Numbered from the stretch's first letter, positions 33,946 to 43,207 are shown. The stretch is DNA of 64,000 nt from Amycolatopsis antarctica (GCF_002262875.1 NZ_NKYE01000020.1:58766-122765); one strand, 5' to 3'. Notes: a model not told the origin generated them from the sequence alone. Numbers and translations: made by a program.

Positions 33946-35114
33946 CGCAGCCCGGCCACGGCCGCGATCGCGCGTTCGAGCTGCTCCGGCGCGACGAAGT
34001 AGTGCGGCGAGGCCCGGACGATGGTGTCCAGCCCGCGCCGTGCCATGTCGATCCGGCTCGACGTGACCGAGCTGACGGTCACCGCGATGTCGTTGTCCCA
34101 CAAGGCGTTTCGCACGTCCTCGGGGTCCGTTCCGCCGACGGTGAAGGTGACGATGCCGCACCGCCGCTCACCGAGGTCGTGCGTGCGCACCCCGGGCAGT
34201 GCGTCCAGCCCCGCCCGCAGGGTCGCCGCGCCCTCGGCGACCGCCGAGGAGAGCGCGCCGATCCCGAGGTCGAGGGCGTACCGGGCGGCCCGCAGCAACC
34301 CGAGGCGCTCGGCGACCCCGGACTCCCACAGCTCGAACACCCTGGCGTCGTCGCGTAGTTCGTACTCCCGGGCCGAGACCCAGGCGGCCCCGGCATGGTC
34401 CACCAGGCGCGGCCGCAGCCGTCGCCGGACCTCGTCCCGGACGGCGAGGAACCCGGTGCCCCTCGGCGCCCGCAGCCACTTGCGGCCGGTGCCGGAGAGC
34501 ATGTCCACCCCCAGCTCGCGCATGTCCACCGGCACCTGGCCGATCGACTGGCAGGCGTCGAGCAGGACCAGCGCCCCCGCCTCGTGCGCGGCGTCCACCA
34601 CCTCGCGGACCGGGTTCACCAGCCCGCCGTTGGTGGGCACGTGCACCAGCGAGACCAGGCGGACGCGCTCGTCCAGCAGCTCACGCAGCGCGGCCACGTC
34701 GAGCTGCCCGGCGGCATCGGAGGGGATCACCTCGACCCTGGCCCCCGCCTGCTCGGCGAGCCGCAGCAGGGCGACGGCGTTCGCGGCGTACTCGACCTCG
34801 CTGATCAGCACACGGTCGCCCTCGGCGAGCGGCACGGCGTCGACCAGCGAGAGCCAGGAACGGGTGGCGCTGTCGGTGAAGGCGACCTCGGAGGCGGCAC
34901 AGCCCAGCAGCTCGGCGAACGTGCCGTAGCCCGCCTCGAGGTCGGCGGCCCGTTCACCCGCTGCGCGGTAGCCGCCGATCTCGGCCTCGCGCCGCAGATG
35001 GCCGATCACCTCGTCGAGCACCTGCCGCGGTGGCAACGAGGAACCGGCGCTGTCCAGGAACACCCTGCCTGCGCAACCCGGGGTGTCGGCGCGGACGGCG
35101 TCGAGGTCGATCAC
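33942..35114 (-). CDS. Class V aminotransferase-fold PLP enzyme in his operon
   Basis: At 390 residues this is a fold-type I PLP enzyme of the cysteine desulfurase/EgtE-like group. The PLP lysine is in LSGTGRKWLRAPRG and the cofactor Asp in LVLLDACQSIGQV. It overlaps hisD (GTGA) and hisC (ATGA), so it is part of the operon. It is not one of the ten classical His reactions. EgtE-like C-S lyase or another class V activity would fit, but no egtB, egtC or egtD is seen nearby. Confidence 0.85.
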   Translation of the reverse strand: MIDLDAVRADTPGCAGRVFLDSAGSSLPPRQVLDEVIGHLRREAEIGGYRAAGERAADLEAGYGTFAELLGCAASEVAFTDSATRSWLSLVDAVPLAEGDRVLISEVEYAANAVALLRLAEQAGARVEVIPSDAAGQLDVAALRELLDERVRLVSLVHVPTNGGLVNPVREVVDAAHEAGALVLLDACQSIGQVPVDMRELGVDMLSGTGRKWLRAPRGTGFLAVRDEVRRRLRPRLVDHAGAAWVSAREYELRDDARVFELWESGVAERLGLLRAARYALDLGIGALSSAVAEGAATLRAGLDALPGVRTHDLGERRCGIVTFTVGGTDPEDVRNALWDNDIAVTVSSVTSSRIDMARRGLDTIVRASPHYFVAPEQLERAIAAVAGLR

Positions 35115-36433
35115 CGGGTCCCCCCGAAGCGCGCCTGTACGGCCTCACCGTGGGCGGGCAGGTCCTCCGCCTCGGCCAGCGCGACCACCTGGGCGGCGAC
35201 CTGGCGCAACGCCGCCTCGTCGTAGTCGACGACGTGGATGCCGCGCAGGAAACTCTGCACCGACAGCCCGGACGAGTGCCGGGCCTGGCCACCGGTGGGC
35301 AGTACGTGATTGGAGCCCGCGCAGTAGTCGCCGAGCGAGACCGGGGCGTACGCACCGACGAAAATGGCGCCCGCGTTGCGGACCCGGGCGGCGACCGCGC
35401 GGGCGTCCGCCGTCTGGATCTCCAGGTGCTCGGCGGCGTAGGCGTCCACCACGCGCAACCCATCGTCCACAGTGGACACCAAGATGACGCCTGACTGCTT
35501 GCCCGCCAGCGCCTCCGCGACCCGTCCGGTGTGTTTGGTCGCCCCCACCCTGGCAGGCAGGGCTGCGTCCACGGCGTCGGCCAGCTCCGGGGAGGTGGTC
35601 ACCAGCACGCTCGCCGCCATCGGATCGTGCTCGGCCTGGCTGACCAGATCGGCCGCCACATGGGCCGGGTCGGCGGTCTCGTCGGCGAGGATCATCACCT
35701 CGGTGGGCCCGGCCTCGGAGTCGATCCCGATGACGCCGCGCAGCATTCGCTTCGCCGCCGTCAGGAAGATGTTGCCCGGCCCGGTCACCATGTCGACCGG
35801 CGGCAGCGCGGTCCCGTCGGTGTCGGTGGCGCCGTATGCCATCAGCGCCACGGCCTGCGCCCCGCCCGCGCCCCACACCTCGTCCACCCCGAGCAGTGCG
35901 GCCGCGGCCAGGATCGTCGGGTGCGGCAGCCCGCCGAACTCGGCCTGAGGCGGGGAGCAGACGACCAGCGACTCCACCCCGGCGGCTTGTGCGGGCACGA
36001 CGTTCATCACCACGGTCGACGGGTACACGGCCAGCCCGCCGGGCGCGTACAACCCGACCCGCTCCACCGGCACCCACCGCTCGGTGACCGTGCCGCCCTC
36101 GGCGAGCTCGGTGGTGACCTCGGCGCGGCGCTGATCGGCGTGCACCTTCCGGGCCCGGGCGATCGACTCCTCCAGCGCCCCGCGCACCGCGGGGTCCAGC
36201 TCCTCCAGCGCCCTGGCGCATTCCGCGCCGGGCACCCGCACAGCGGCGGGACGGACCCGGTCGAACCGCTCCGTGTACTCCAGGACCGCCTCGACGCCGC
36301 GGTCGCGCACCGCCTCCACGACGGGACGCACCTGATGCAGCGCGGCGTCCACATCGACCTCGGGCCGCGGCAGGGCGTCGCGCAGCTCGGCGGGCGAGGG
36401 GACACGACCGCGCAGGTCGGTGCGGTTGAGCAT
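35111..36433 (-). CDS. hisD: Histidinol dehydrogenase
   Basis: HisD oxidises histidinol to histidine in two NAD-dependent steps. The 440-residue zinc enzyme has GLYAPGGLAVYPSTVVMN, the catalytic region SQAEHDP, and AEHLEI. The ATG at 36433 (MLNRTDLRGR) is the family start; upstream codons overlap the divergent nitrilase. It is the first gene of the operon. One GTCCA-N3-TGGAC copy is inside. Confidence 0.97.
   Translation of the reverse strand: MLNRTDLRGRVPSPAELRDALPRPEVDVDAALHQVRPVVEAVRDRGVEAVLEYTERFDRVRPAAVRVPGAECARALEELDPAVRGALEESIARARKVHADQRRAEVTTELAEGGTVTERWVPVERVGLYAPGGLAVYPSTVVMNVVPAQAAGVESLVVCSPPQAEFGGLPHPTILAAAALLGVDEVWGAGGAQAVALMAYGATDTDGTALPPVDMVTGPGNIFLTAAKRMLRGVIGIDSEAGPTEVMILADETADPAHVAADLVSQAEHDPMAASVLVTTSPELADAVDAALPARVGATKHTGRVAEALAGKQSGVILVSTVDDGLRVVDAYAAEHLEIQTADARAVAARVRNAGAIFVGAYAPVSLGDYCAGSNHVLPTGGQARHSSGLSVQSFLRGIHVVDYDEAALRQVAAQVVALAEAEDLPAHGEAVQARFGGTR
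35465..35477. repeat. GTCCA-N3-TGGAC palindrome, copy 6
   Basis: GTCCACAGTGGAC inside hisD. The coding strand reads Ser-Thr-Val-Asp with the rare ACT codon. Confidence 0.8.
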
Positions 36434-36574
36434 GCGGTCAAGGGTAGCGAGCAGGTCCGGCGCCGCACCTGCGGGTGAGGGCTCTCTCTCCCGCTCGCGC
36501 GGGGCCGGGCGGGCATACTCGACGGCGGGCCGGCAGCCCCGCCGGACCGAACCGAGCAGCGTGGAGGAACGACC

Positions 36575-37372
36575 GTGCTCCGCATCGGCCTGTGCCAGCT
36601 CACCTCCGGTACCGACCCGGAAGCCAACCTGCGGACCGTCCGGGAGTGGACGGCGAAGGCCGCGGCGGCGGATGCCAGGGTGGTGGTGTTCCCGGAGGCG
36701 GCCATGGCCCGTTTCGGCGAACCGCTCGGGCCGGTCGCGCAACCGCTCGACGGGCACTGGGCGAGCGGGGCCGCCGAGATCGCCCGGCAGCACGGCGTGG
36801 TGCTGGTGGCCGGCATGTTCACCCCCGCCGAGGACGGCGTCCGCGTCCGCAACACCCTCCTGGTCACCGGCGAGGACATCCACTTCGGCTACCACAAGAT
36901 CCACCTCTACGATGCGTTCGGCTTCCGCGAGTCGGACACCGTCGAGGCCGGCACCGAGCTCGGGACGGTGACCGTCGACGAGGTCACCCTCGGCCTGGCG
37001 ACCTGCTACGACGTCCGGTTTCCGGAGCTCTTCCGCGCGCACGCCGACGCGGGCGCCTCGGCCGTGCTGCTCCCGGCTTCCTGGGGGGCGGGCGAAGGCA
37101 AACTCGACCAGTGGGACCTGCTGGTCCGGGCGCGGGCGCTGGACTCCGGCTGCTGGGTGCTCGCCTGTGGCCAGGCCGACCCCGCGGCCACCGGTGCCGA
37201 GGTGAACCCCAAGGCCCCCACCGGGATCGGCCACTCCGCCGTCGTCGAACCGCTGGGCCGTGTGCGCGAGCGGCTCGGCCAGGAGCCCGGGCTGCTGGTC
37301 GCCGACATCGACCCCGGGGCCGCGACGCGAGCGCGTACCGCGACCGCCGTGCTCGCGAACCGGGTGCTCTGA
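36575..37372 (+). CDS. Carbon-nitrogen hydrolase (nitrilase superfamily)
   Basis: The 265-residue protein has the Glu-Lys-Cys triad of the superfamily: FPEAAMA (Glu), YHKIHLYDAFGF (Lys) and LATCYDVRFPE (Cys). The pattern resembles Nit1/Nit2-type omega-amidases and deaminated glutathione amidases more than true nitrilases. The GTG start follows GGAGGAA. It is divergent from hisD and converges with a ROK regulator, with no evident operon partners. Confidence 0.92.
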   Translation: MLRIGLCQLTSGTDPEANLRTVREWTAKAAAADARVVVFPEAAMARFGEPLGPVAQPLDGHWASGAAEIARQHGVVLVAGMFTPAEDGVRVRNTLLVTGEDIHFGYHKIHLYDAFGFRESDTVEAGTELGTVTVDEVTLGLATCYDVRFPELFRAHADAGASAVLLPASWGAGEGKLDQWDLLVRARALDSGCWVLACGQADPAATGAEVNPKAPTGIGHSAVVEPLGRVRERLGQEPGLLVADIDPGAATRARTATAVLANRVL

Positions 37373-37386
37373 CGGCAGCCGGTCAG
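37369..37386. terminator. Hairpin holding the stops of nitrilase and ROK genes
   Basis: CTGACGGC-AG-CCGGTCAG is a near-palindrome with both converging stop codons in its arms. Confidence 0.4.
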
Positions 37387-38636
37387 CGCGAGCCGAACGG
37401 GTGCGCGTACACCCGTTCCAGTACTCCCGTGCACGCGGCCACTGCCTGCACGTCCGGACCGAAACTGTTCTGGCGCAACAGTTCTGTGCCCGGCAGCGCG
37501 CTGGCGGCGGCGAAGCTGTCGCGCAACTCAGGGAAGTGGCCCGGCGCGTCCGTGACGGCCTGACCGCCGAGCACCACCACATCGGGATCGTGCAGGTCCC
37601 GCAGTACCGCGACGGCCCGTCCCAGCGCCCGTGCCCGGCCGGTCAGCAGCCGGTCGGCGTCCGGGTGCCCGTCGGCGGCCGCCACGTGCAGCGACCGGAT
37701 GTCCGGCCGGTCCACCACCCCGGCCCGTAGTGCCTCCGCCAGCACCGTCCGTTCGGCGACGGTGACCTCGAGGCAGCCCCTCGCGCCGCAACCGCAGCGG
37801 ACGTCACCGCCAACCGGCAGGTGCGCGATCCCGCCCGCTCGGCCACGGCCGCGCAGCACCCGGCCGTCCACGGCCAGCACCGCCCCGGTGACCTGGCGGG
37901 CGTAGACGTACAGCATGGTCCCGGCCCGCCCGCCGGAGCCGAAGAGCAACTCCGCGGCGGCCATCGCGGGGACGTGCCCGTCCACCACCACCGGCAGTCC
38001 GAGGGCACGTTCCAGCGTCGTGCCAGCCTCGACCTCCGGCCAGCCGAGCCCGTCGTGCCGCAGGACGCCGGAATCCGGGTCGACCAGCCCGCCCGCCGCC
38101 AGTCCGACCCCGGCGACCAGCCGTGCCGGATGCCGCCGGAGCAGGGCACGCACCCGTTCGGCGATGCTCGTCAGCGCGTCCTCGGCGGATCCGGCCGGCG
38201 TGGGCATCCGCTCCGATTCGAGGAGCCTGCCGCGCAGGTCCGCGAGGCCCACGGTCGTCGTGCTCAGGCCGAGGTGGATGCCGCAGGCCGCGACGGCGGA
38301 GGTGTCCACGTCGATCGGCACCCGTGGCCTGCCCACCCCGCGGTCGTGCACGTGGTCCGGTTGTTCGCGTACCAGGCGCAGTTCGGTCAGCGCGGTCACC
38401 ACCCGGCTCACCGTCGGCAGGCTCAGCCCGGCGCCGGCGGCGATCGCGGCCCGTGACAGGGGCCCGTGCCGGCGGATCGTCCCGAGCACCGCCACCGCGT
38501 TCGCCTCGCGGGAACCACCGGGTACGGCGCTGCGCTCCGGCAGCACGGCCGTCACGGCGTCATCCGGCCGGCACGAAGGGTCGGCATGCACCGTATGGTC
38601 ACCGGCCGCCGTCCGGTGGTCAAAGCCGTCCGCCAT
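37383..38636 (-). CDS. ROK-family transcriptional regulator
   Basis: The 417-residue protein has an N-terminal winged helix (about 50-105, GPLSRAAIAAGAGLSLPTVSRVVTAL) and a ROK sugar-kinase-like domain with the zinc motif CGCGARGCLEV. It resembles NagC/XylR-type repressors that sense sugars. The ATG at 38636 is chosen because the frame upstream runs into the 22-bp repeat array. Its sugar ligand and target are unknown; self-regulation is typical. Confidence 0.88.
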   Translation of the reverse strand: MADGFDHRTAAGDHTVHADPSCRPDDAVTAVLPERSAVPGGSREANAVAVLGTIRRHGPLSRAAIAAGAGLSLPTVSRVVTALTELRLVREQPDHVHDRGVGRPRVPIDVDTSAVAACGIHLGLSTTTVGLADLRGRLLESERMPTPAGSAEDALTSIAERVRALLRRHPARLVAGVGLAAGGLVDPDSGVLRHDGLGWPEVEAGTTLERALGLPVVVDGHVPAMAAAELLFGSGGRAGTMLYVYARQVTGAVLAVDGRVLRGRGRAGGIAHLPVGGDVRCGCGARGCLEVTVAERTVLAEALRAGVVDRPDIRSLHVAAADGHPDADRLLTGRARALGRAVAVLRDLHDPDVVVLGGQAVTDAPGHFPELRDSFAAASALPGTELLRQNSFGPDVQAVAACTGVLERVYAHPFGSR

Positions 38637-38670
38637 CCGGGAACCACCGAACCGGCCCCTCCCCGCCGCT

Positions 38671-38787
38671 CGGCATGCCTGAACGCGCGACACGGGGGGC
38701 CGGAGCGCACGACACGGCATGCCCACGCGCACGACACGGCATGCCAGAACGCCCGACACGGCGTGTCCACGCGCACGACACGGGGGG
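38671..38787. repeat. Five-unit 22-bp tandem repeat array
   Basis: Five units of exactly 22 bp begin at 38671, 38693, 38715, 38737 and 38759, with a partial sixth (CGGGGGG). A typical unit is CGGCATGCCC followed by ACGCGCACGACA. The end (GCACGACA or close) is best conserved; three units carry the palindrome GGCATGCC. The period is two helical turns and is not a multiple of three. It fills the space between nadC and the ROK gene. Confidence 0.9.
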
Positions 38788-38801
38788 CGCGAGGCGGTGG
38801 G

Positions 38802-39674
38802 TCAGGGGCGGAGGTCCATGCCGAGGTCGAGGGCGGGGGCGGAGTGGGTGAGGGCGCCCACGGCGAGGTAGTCGACCCCCGTGTTCGCGTAGGCTCGGGC
38901 GTTCTCCAGCCGCAGCCCGCCGGACGCCTCCAGCCGGGTTCTCGGCGAGACCTCGTCCCGGCGCGCGACGGCCAGTGCGCAGTCCTGGGCGGTGAAGTTG
39001 TCCAGCAGCACCTCGTCGGCCCCCGCCGCGAGTGCCTCCTCGAGCTGGCCGAGATCGTCGACCTCCACCTCGCAGGCCAGGCCCGCCGCGTGCTCACGTG
39101 CCAGCCGGAGTGCCTCGGTGACCGAGCCGGCGGCGACCACGTGATTGTCCTTGATCAGCACAGCGTCGCCGAGACCCATCCGGTGGTTGACGCCGCCGCC
39201 GCACCGGACCGCGTACTTCTCCAGCAGCCGCAGCCCCGGCAGGGTCTTGCGGGAGTCGCGGATCGCACAGCCCGTACCGTCCACTTCGGACACCCAGGCC
39301 GCAGTCGCCGTGGCGATGCCGGAGAGGTGGCAGAGCAGATTCAACGCCGTGCGCTCCGCGGTCAGCAGCCCCCGGACGGTCCCGCGGACGACCAGCGCGG
39401 GCTCCCCCGCGACGAGCCGGGCACCGTCGACGGCGGCGGATCCGACGTCCACGCCGGGCCCCAGCACCGACTCGAACACGGCCAGCGCGGCGGGAAGTCC
39501 GGCGAGGACACCCGCCGAACGTGGCGTGAGTTCGGCGGTGGCAACGGCGTCCGCCGGCACCGTCGCCGCGGTGGTGGCGTCCGGGCCGTAGCGCAGATCC
39601 TCGGCCAGCGCGGTGGCGACCACCCTGCTCAGGTCCTCGGCATCCAGTCCGGGCGGAAGTTCTCGCGTGCTCAT
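38802..39674 (-). CDS. nadC: Nicotinate-nucleotide pyrophosphorylase (carboxylating)
   Basis: NadC (quinolinate phosphoribosyltransferase) makes nicotinate mononucleotide from quinolinate and PRPP. The 290-residue protein has CHLSGIATATA, RDSRKTLPGLR, GGGVNHRMGLGDAVLIKDNH and LEASGG. Its ATG overlaps the nadB stop by 4 bp. It is the last gene of nadA-nadB-nadC; the repeat array follows its stop. Confidence 0.97.
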   Translation of the reverse strand: MSTRELPPGLDAEDLSRVVATALAEDLRYGPDATTAATVPADAVATAELTPRSAGVLAGLPAALAVFESVLGPGVDVGSAAVDGARLVAGEPALVVRGTVRGLLTAERTALNLLCHLSGIATATAAWVSEVDGTGCAIRDSRKTLPGLRLLEKYAVRCGGGVNHRMGLGDAVLIKDNHVVAAGSVTEALRLAREHAAGLACEVEVDDLGQLEEALAAGADEVLLDNFTAQDCALAVARRDEVSPRTRLEASGGLRLENARAYANTGVDYLAVGALTHSAPALDLGMDLRP

Positions 39675-41338
39675 GCCACTCCCAGGGTTTCGACGGGGTC
39701 GGCAGGTACCGGCCTGCCGGAGGGGCCGAGCCGGACGAGCTGGCTGCGTCGCCACCCCGCCTCGTCCCGTCCCGGGAAGTCGGCGCGAACATGGCAGCCT
39801 CGCGACTCGGTGCGTCGTGCCGCGGCGGCGAGCAGTGCCTGCGCGATCAGTGTCAGGGACGCGTCCTCCACCGCCTGAACCGTCCACAGCGGACTGTCCA
39901 CAATTGACAGGTCGAGCACGGATCCGGCGACGGAAAGGCCTTCCGCGTCCCGGCCGATCGCCGCGTACCGGCTCATCACGCGCTGCAGCGAATCCCGGTC
40001 GGCGACCGGGGCGCTGGTCCGCTCCGGCAGGCAGCCGTGCCTCGGGTCGGGCAGCAGCCCGGCCACGAGGTCCGCCGAAACGGCCTCGGCCGCCCGCTCG
40101 CCGACGACCAGGCCTTCGAGCAGGCTGTTCGACGCGAGCCGGTTGGCCCCGTGCAGACCTGTCCTGGCCACCTCACCCGCGGCGTACAGCCCGGGCACCG
40201 CGGTGCGGCCGTCCGTACCGGCCACCACGCCGCCGCAGGCGAAGTGCGCCGCGGGGGTGACCGGGATCGGCTCGCGTGCCGGGTCCACACCGACGGCCCG
40301 GCAGGCCGCGTGCACGGTCGGGAACCGGGCGGCGAAACCGGGGAGCGTCCGGGCGTCGAGATAGACGTGGTCGTCCACCCCGCCGGGGGCGGCGGCGAGC
40401 CGGCGGTTGATCGCCGCCGAGACGACATCGCGCGGGGCGAGGTCGGCGAGCGGGTGCACACCCTCCATGACCCGCGCGCCGGTGGCGTCGATCAGTACCG
40501 CTCCCTCACCCCGGACGGCCTCGGTGACCAGCGGGCAGCGACCCCGCGCACCCGGCGTGTACAGCACGGTGGGGTGGAACTGGACGAACTCGACGTCGGC
40601 CAGCATCGCCCCCGCCCGCAGTGCCAGTGCCATACCGTCACCGGTCGCGATCTCCGGGTTGGAGGTGGCCTGGTAGAGCTGTCCGGCCCCGCCGGTCGCC
40701 ACCAGCACGGCGGACGCCCGCACCGTGCCGAGCACGCCGCCGGGGTCGAGCACCGACACCCCTGCGACGCCCCCGGCAGGCGTGCGCAGCGCGTCGACGG
40801 CGATGTGGTGCTCCAGCACGGGGATGTCCGAAGCGCGGGCGAGCAGCGCGCGCTGCACCTCGGCCCCGGTCGCGTCCCCGCCCGCGTGGACGACCCGGAA
40901 CGCGGTGTGACCGCCCTCCCGGGTCCTGGCCAGTCCGCCCCTGCCGGACCCGTCGAAGGTGGCCCCGCTCGCGCGCAGCCGGGTCACCGCGGCGGGACCT
41001 CCGTCGACGACGGCACGCACGGCGTCGTCCTCGCAGAGTCCCGCGCCCGCCGTACGGGTGTCGGCGGCGTGCGCGGCGGTGCTGTCCCCCTCGTCGTGCT
41101 CGCCCGGCAGCACCACCGCGACGCCACCCTGCGCCCAGCGGGTGCTGCCCTCGCCGAGCGCCGCCTTGGTCACCACGAGCACACGCAGCCCCAGTGCGCG
41201 TGCCCGCAGGGCTGCGGTCAGCCCGGCCACCCCGCTGCCCAGTACGACGAGGTCCGCCCTGGCCTCCCAGGCGACCGGGCCGGCCAGTTCGCCCGCACCG
41301 GTTTTCGCCTGTGAGGTGTTAACCGGCGGCGTGGTCAT
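39671..41338 (-). CDS. nadB: L-aspartate oxidase
   Basis: NadB oxidises aspartate to iminoaspartate with FAD for quinolinate synthesis. The 555-residue protein has the FAD motif GSGVAGLTAALRA, the active-site region FVQFHPTVLY with LVTEAVRGEGAVL, and HFACGGVVAGTDGRT. The ATG at 41338 overlaps nadA by 4 bp. Upstream in-frame codons lie in nadA and are rejected. Confidence 0.96.
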   Translation of the reverse strand: MTTPPVNTSQAKTGAGELAGPVAWEARADLVVLGSGVAGLTAALRARALGLRVLVVTKAALGEGSTRWAQGGVAVVLPGEHDEGDSTAAHAADTRTAGAGLCEDDAVRAVVDGGPAAVTRLRASGATFDGSGRGGLARTREGGHTAFRVVHAGGDATGAEVQRALLARASDIPVLEHHIAVDALRTPAGGVAGVSVLDPGGVLGTVRASAVLVATGGAGQLYQATSNPEIATGDGMALALRAGAMLADVEFVQFHPTVLYTPGARGRCPLVTEAVRGEGAVLIDATGARVMEGVHPLADLAPRDVVSAAINRRLAAAPGGVDDHVYLDARTLPGFAARFPTVHAACRAVGVDPAREPIPVTPAAHFACGGVVAGTDGRTAVPGLYAAGEVARTGLHGANRLASNSLLEGLVVGERAAEAVSADLVAGLLPDPRHGCLPERTSAPVADRDSLQRVMSRYAAIGRDAEGLSVAGSVLDLSIVDSPLWTVQAVEDASLTLIAQALLAAAARRTESRGCHVRADFPGRDEAGWRRSQLVRLGPSGRPVPADPVETLGVA

Positions 41339-42342
41339 TCGTCGCCGCCGGGGTTCCCGATCTCGATCATCCGCTGGACCGAGGCCCGCGCCCTGGCCGC
41401 CGTGTCGAGGTCGACGTGCACCTCGTCGGCACCTTCCCGCAGCGAGCGCAGGAGCGCGGCCGGGGTGATCATCTTCATGTAACCGCAGGAGGCCCGGTCG
41501 TTCACCGCGCGGAAGTCGATCTCCGGCGCGGCCTTGCGGAGCTGGTGCAGCATGCCGATCTCGGTGGCGACCAACACCGAGGTGGCCGCGGTGTCCCGGG
41601 CGGCGTGCACCATGTCGCCGGTGGAGAGGATCTTCACCCGGCTCGGCTCCACGATGCCCTCCCCCGCCAGGTAGAGCGCCGAGGTGGCGCAGCCGCACTC
41701 CGGGTGGATGAACAGGTCGGCGTCCGGGTTCTCGGCGGCGCGGTCGGCCAGCTCCGGGCCGTTGATCCCGGCGTGGACGTGACACTCACCCGCCCAGACG
41801 TGCACGTTGTCCCGGCCGGTCTCGCGCCTGACGTGCGCGCCGAGGAACTGGTCGGGGCAGAACAGCACCTCCCGGTCCGCCGGGATCGAGGCGACGACGT
41901 CGACCGCGTTGGACGAGGTGCAGCAGATGTCGGTCTCCGCCTTCACCTCGGCCGTCGTGTTGACGTACGACACGACGACGGCGCCGGGGTGCTCGGCCTT
42001 CCACTCCCGCAACTGGGCGCCGGTGATCGAGTCGGCCAACGAGCATCCCGCCCTGGCGTCCGGGATCAGCACGGTCTTGTGCGGCGCCAGGATCTTCGCC
42101 GTCTCGGCCATGAAGTGCACGCCGCAGAAGACGATGGTGGACGCCTCCGAGGACGCGGCGATCCGGCTCAGCGCGAGCGAGTCGCCGGTGTGGTCGGCGA
42201 TCTCCTGGATCTCCGGGATCTGGTAGTTGTGCGCCAGCAGCACCGCGTCGCGCTGCTCGGCGAGCGCGCGCACCTCCCGTGCCCACTCCGCGTCCGCCTC
42301 GACGCCGCCGTACGGGATGAGTTCCGCCGCCTGCAAGGTCAT
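41335..42342 (-). CDS. nadA: Quinolinate synthase
   Basis: NadA joins iminoaspartate and DHAP to form quinolinate on a [4Fe-4S] cluster. The 335-residue protein shows AHNYQIPEIQEIADHTGDSLALS, the CCTSSNAV and HPECGC cysteine segments, and a C-terminal ASCGYMKM. It is first in the nad operon and divergent from an NrtR-like regulator 91 bp away. Confidence 0.97.
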   Translation of the reverse strand: MTLQAAELIPYGGVEADAEWAREVRALAEQRDAVLLAHNYQIPEIQEIADHTGDSLALSRIAASSEASTIVFCGVHFMAETAKILAPHKTVLIPDARAGCSLADSITGAQLREWKAEHPGAVVVSYVNTTAEVKAETDICCTSSNAVDVVASIPADREVLFCPDQFLGAHVRRETGRDNVHVWAGECHVHAGINGPELADRAAENPDADLFIHPECGCATSALYLAGEGIVEPSRVKILSTGDMVHAARDTAATSVLVATEIGMLHQLRKAAPEIDFRAVNDRASCGYMKMITPAALLRSLREGADEVHVDLDTAARARASVQRMIEIGNPGGDE

Positions 42343-42405
42343 CTGGTCCTCCTGGGCCTGCCCCGGCCGTTGCCGCCGGGCCTGTGCTGCACGGTCTGCT
42401 GTGAG

Positions 42406-42433
42406 CCAGGTTTTCGCCTGGTAATCTAAAACC
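42406..42433. promoter_or_regulatory. Candidate NrtR operator between nadA and nrtR
   Basis: Two overlapping inverted repeats occur: CCAGG-N6-CCTGG (42406-42421) and GGTTTT-N13-AAAACC (42409-42433). A -10-like TAATCT (42422-42427) lies 6 bp before the regulator GTG, so a bound repressor would cover its promoter. Assignment to NrtR is by position. Confidence 0.5.
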
Positions 42434-43198
42434 GTGCGAAGCCATATTAACAGCAGCGCCCCCCTGGCACACGAGGTTCTCGGTGCGGTACTTCAAGTGC
42501 GTTGCGCCACAGCGGTCCCCGCGGGCGGCCCGCCGACGCTGCAGGTGCTGCTCTGGCGGCGCGCCCTCGACCCGCACCTCGGGCGGTGGTCCCTGCCCGG
42601 CGGCAGGCTCCGGCCGGACGAGGACGTGCAGACCTCCGTCCGGCGCCAGCTCGCGGAGAAGGTCGACGTCACCCGGCTGACCCACGTCGAGCAGCTCGCG
42701 GTGTTCAGCGCGCCCGACCGGGTGCCCGGTCCGAGAGTGGTGGCCACGGCGTTCCTTGCCCTGGTGCGCTCGGACGCCGACCCGGCCGTTCCGGAGGACA
42801 CCGCGTGGCACGAGGTGGCGGACCTGCCGCGCACGGCGTTCGACCACCAGGCGATCATCCTCGGCGCCCGCGACCGGCTGCGCGCCAAACTGAGCTACAC
42901 CAACGCGGGCTTCGCGCTGGCACCCGGCGAGTTCACCATCTCCGCGCTGCGTGACCTGTACTCCGCGGCACTGGGTTACCGGATCTCCGCGACGAACCTG
43001 CAGCGCGTGCTGTCCCGGCGCGGGCTGCTCACGCCGACCGGGCGCACCGCCCCGCCGGGCAGGGCCGGAGGCAGGCCGGCGGCGCTGTTCACCTTCGCCC
43101 GGCAGGACATGGAGGTGACGGATCCGTTCGCCGTACTACGTCCTCCGCCACCCGCACCCGCACGCCGCCGCCCAGCGAGGCGGACCCCGGCGTCGTAA
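42434..43198 (+). CDS. nrtR: NrtR-like Nudix transcriptional regulator
   Basis: The 254-residue protein joins an N-terminal Nudix-like domain (about 15-145; the LPGGRLRPDEDVQTSVRRQLAEKV box lacks the full catalytic REXXEE pattern) to a C-terminal winged helix (about 155-215, FTISALRDLYSAALGYRISATNLQRVLSRRGLL). This is the NrtR architecture, in which the Nudix fold senses ADP-ribose or NAD metabolites and the winged helix represses NAD genes. Divergence from nadABC supports the role. The start is GTG, perhaps leaderless. Confidence 0.88.
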   Translation: MRSHINSSAPLAHEVLGAVLQVRCATAVPAGGPPTLQVLLWRRALDPHLGRWSLPGGRLRPDEDVQTSVRRQLAEKVDVTRLTHVEQLAVFSAPDRVPGPRVVATAFLALVRSDADPAVPEDTAWHEVADLPRTAFDHQAIILGARDRLRAKLSYTNAGFALAPGEFTISALRDLYSAALGYRISATNLQRVLSRRGLLTPTGRTAPPGRAGGRPAALFTFARQDMEVTDPFAVLRPPPPAPARRRPARRTPAS

Positions 43199-43207
43199 CG
43201 TGGACCC

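Noticed and set aside
38637..38759. N-terminal extension of the ROK regulator into the repeat array
   Set aside because: The added residues are translated from 22-bp repeats whose length is not a multiple of three; the ATG at 38636 is a better start.
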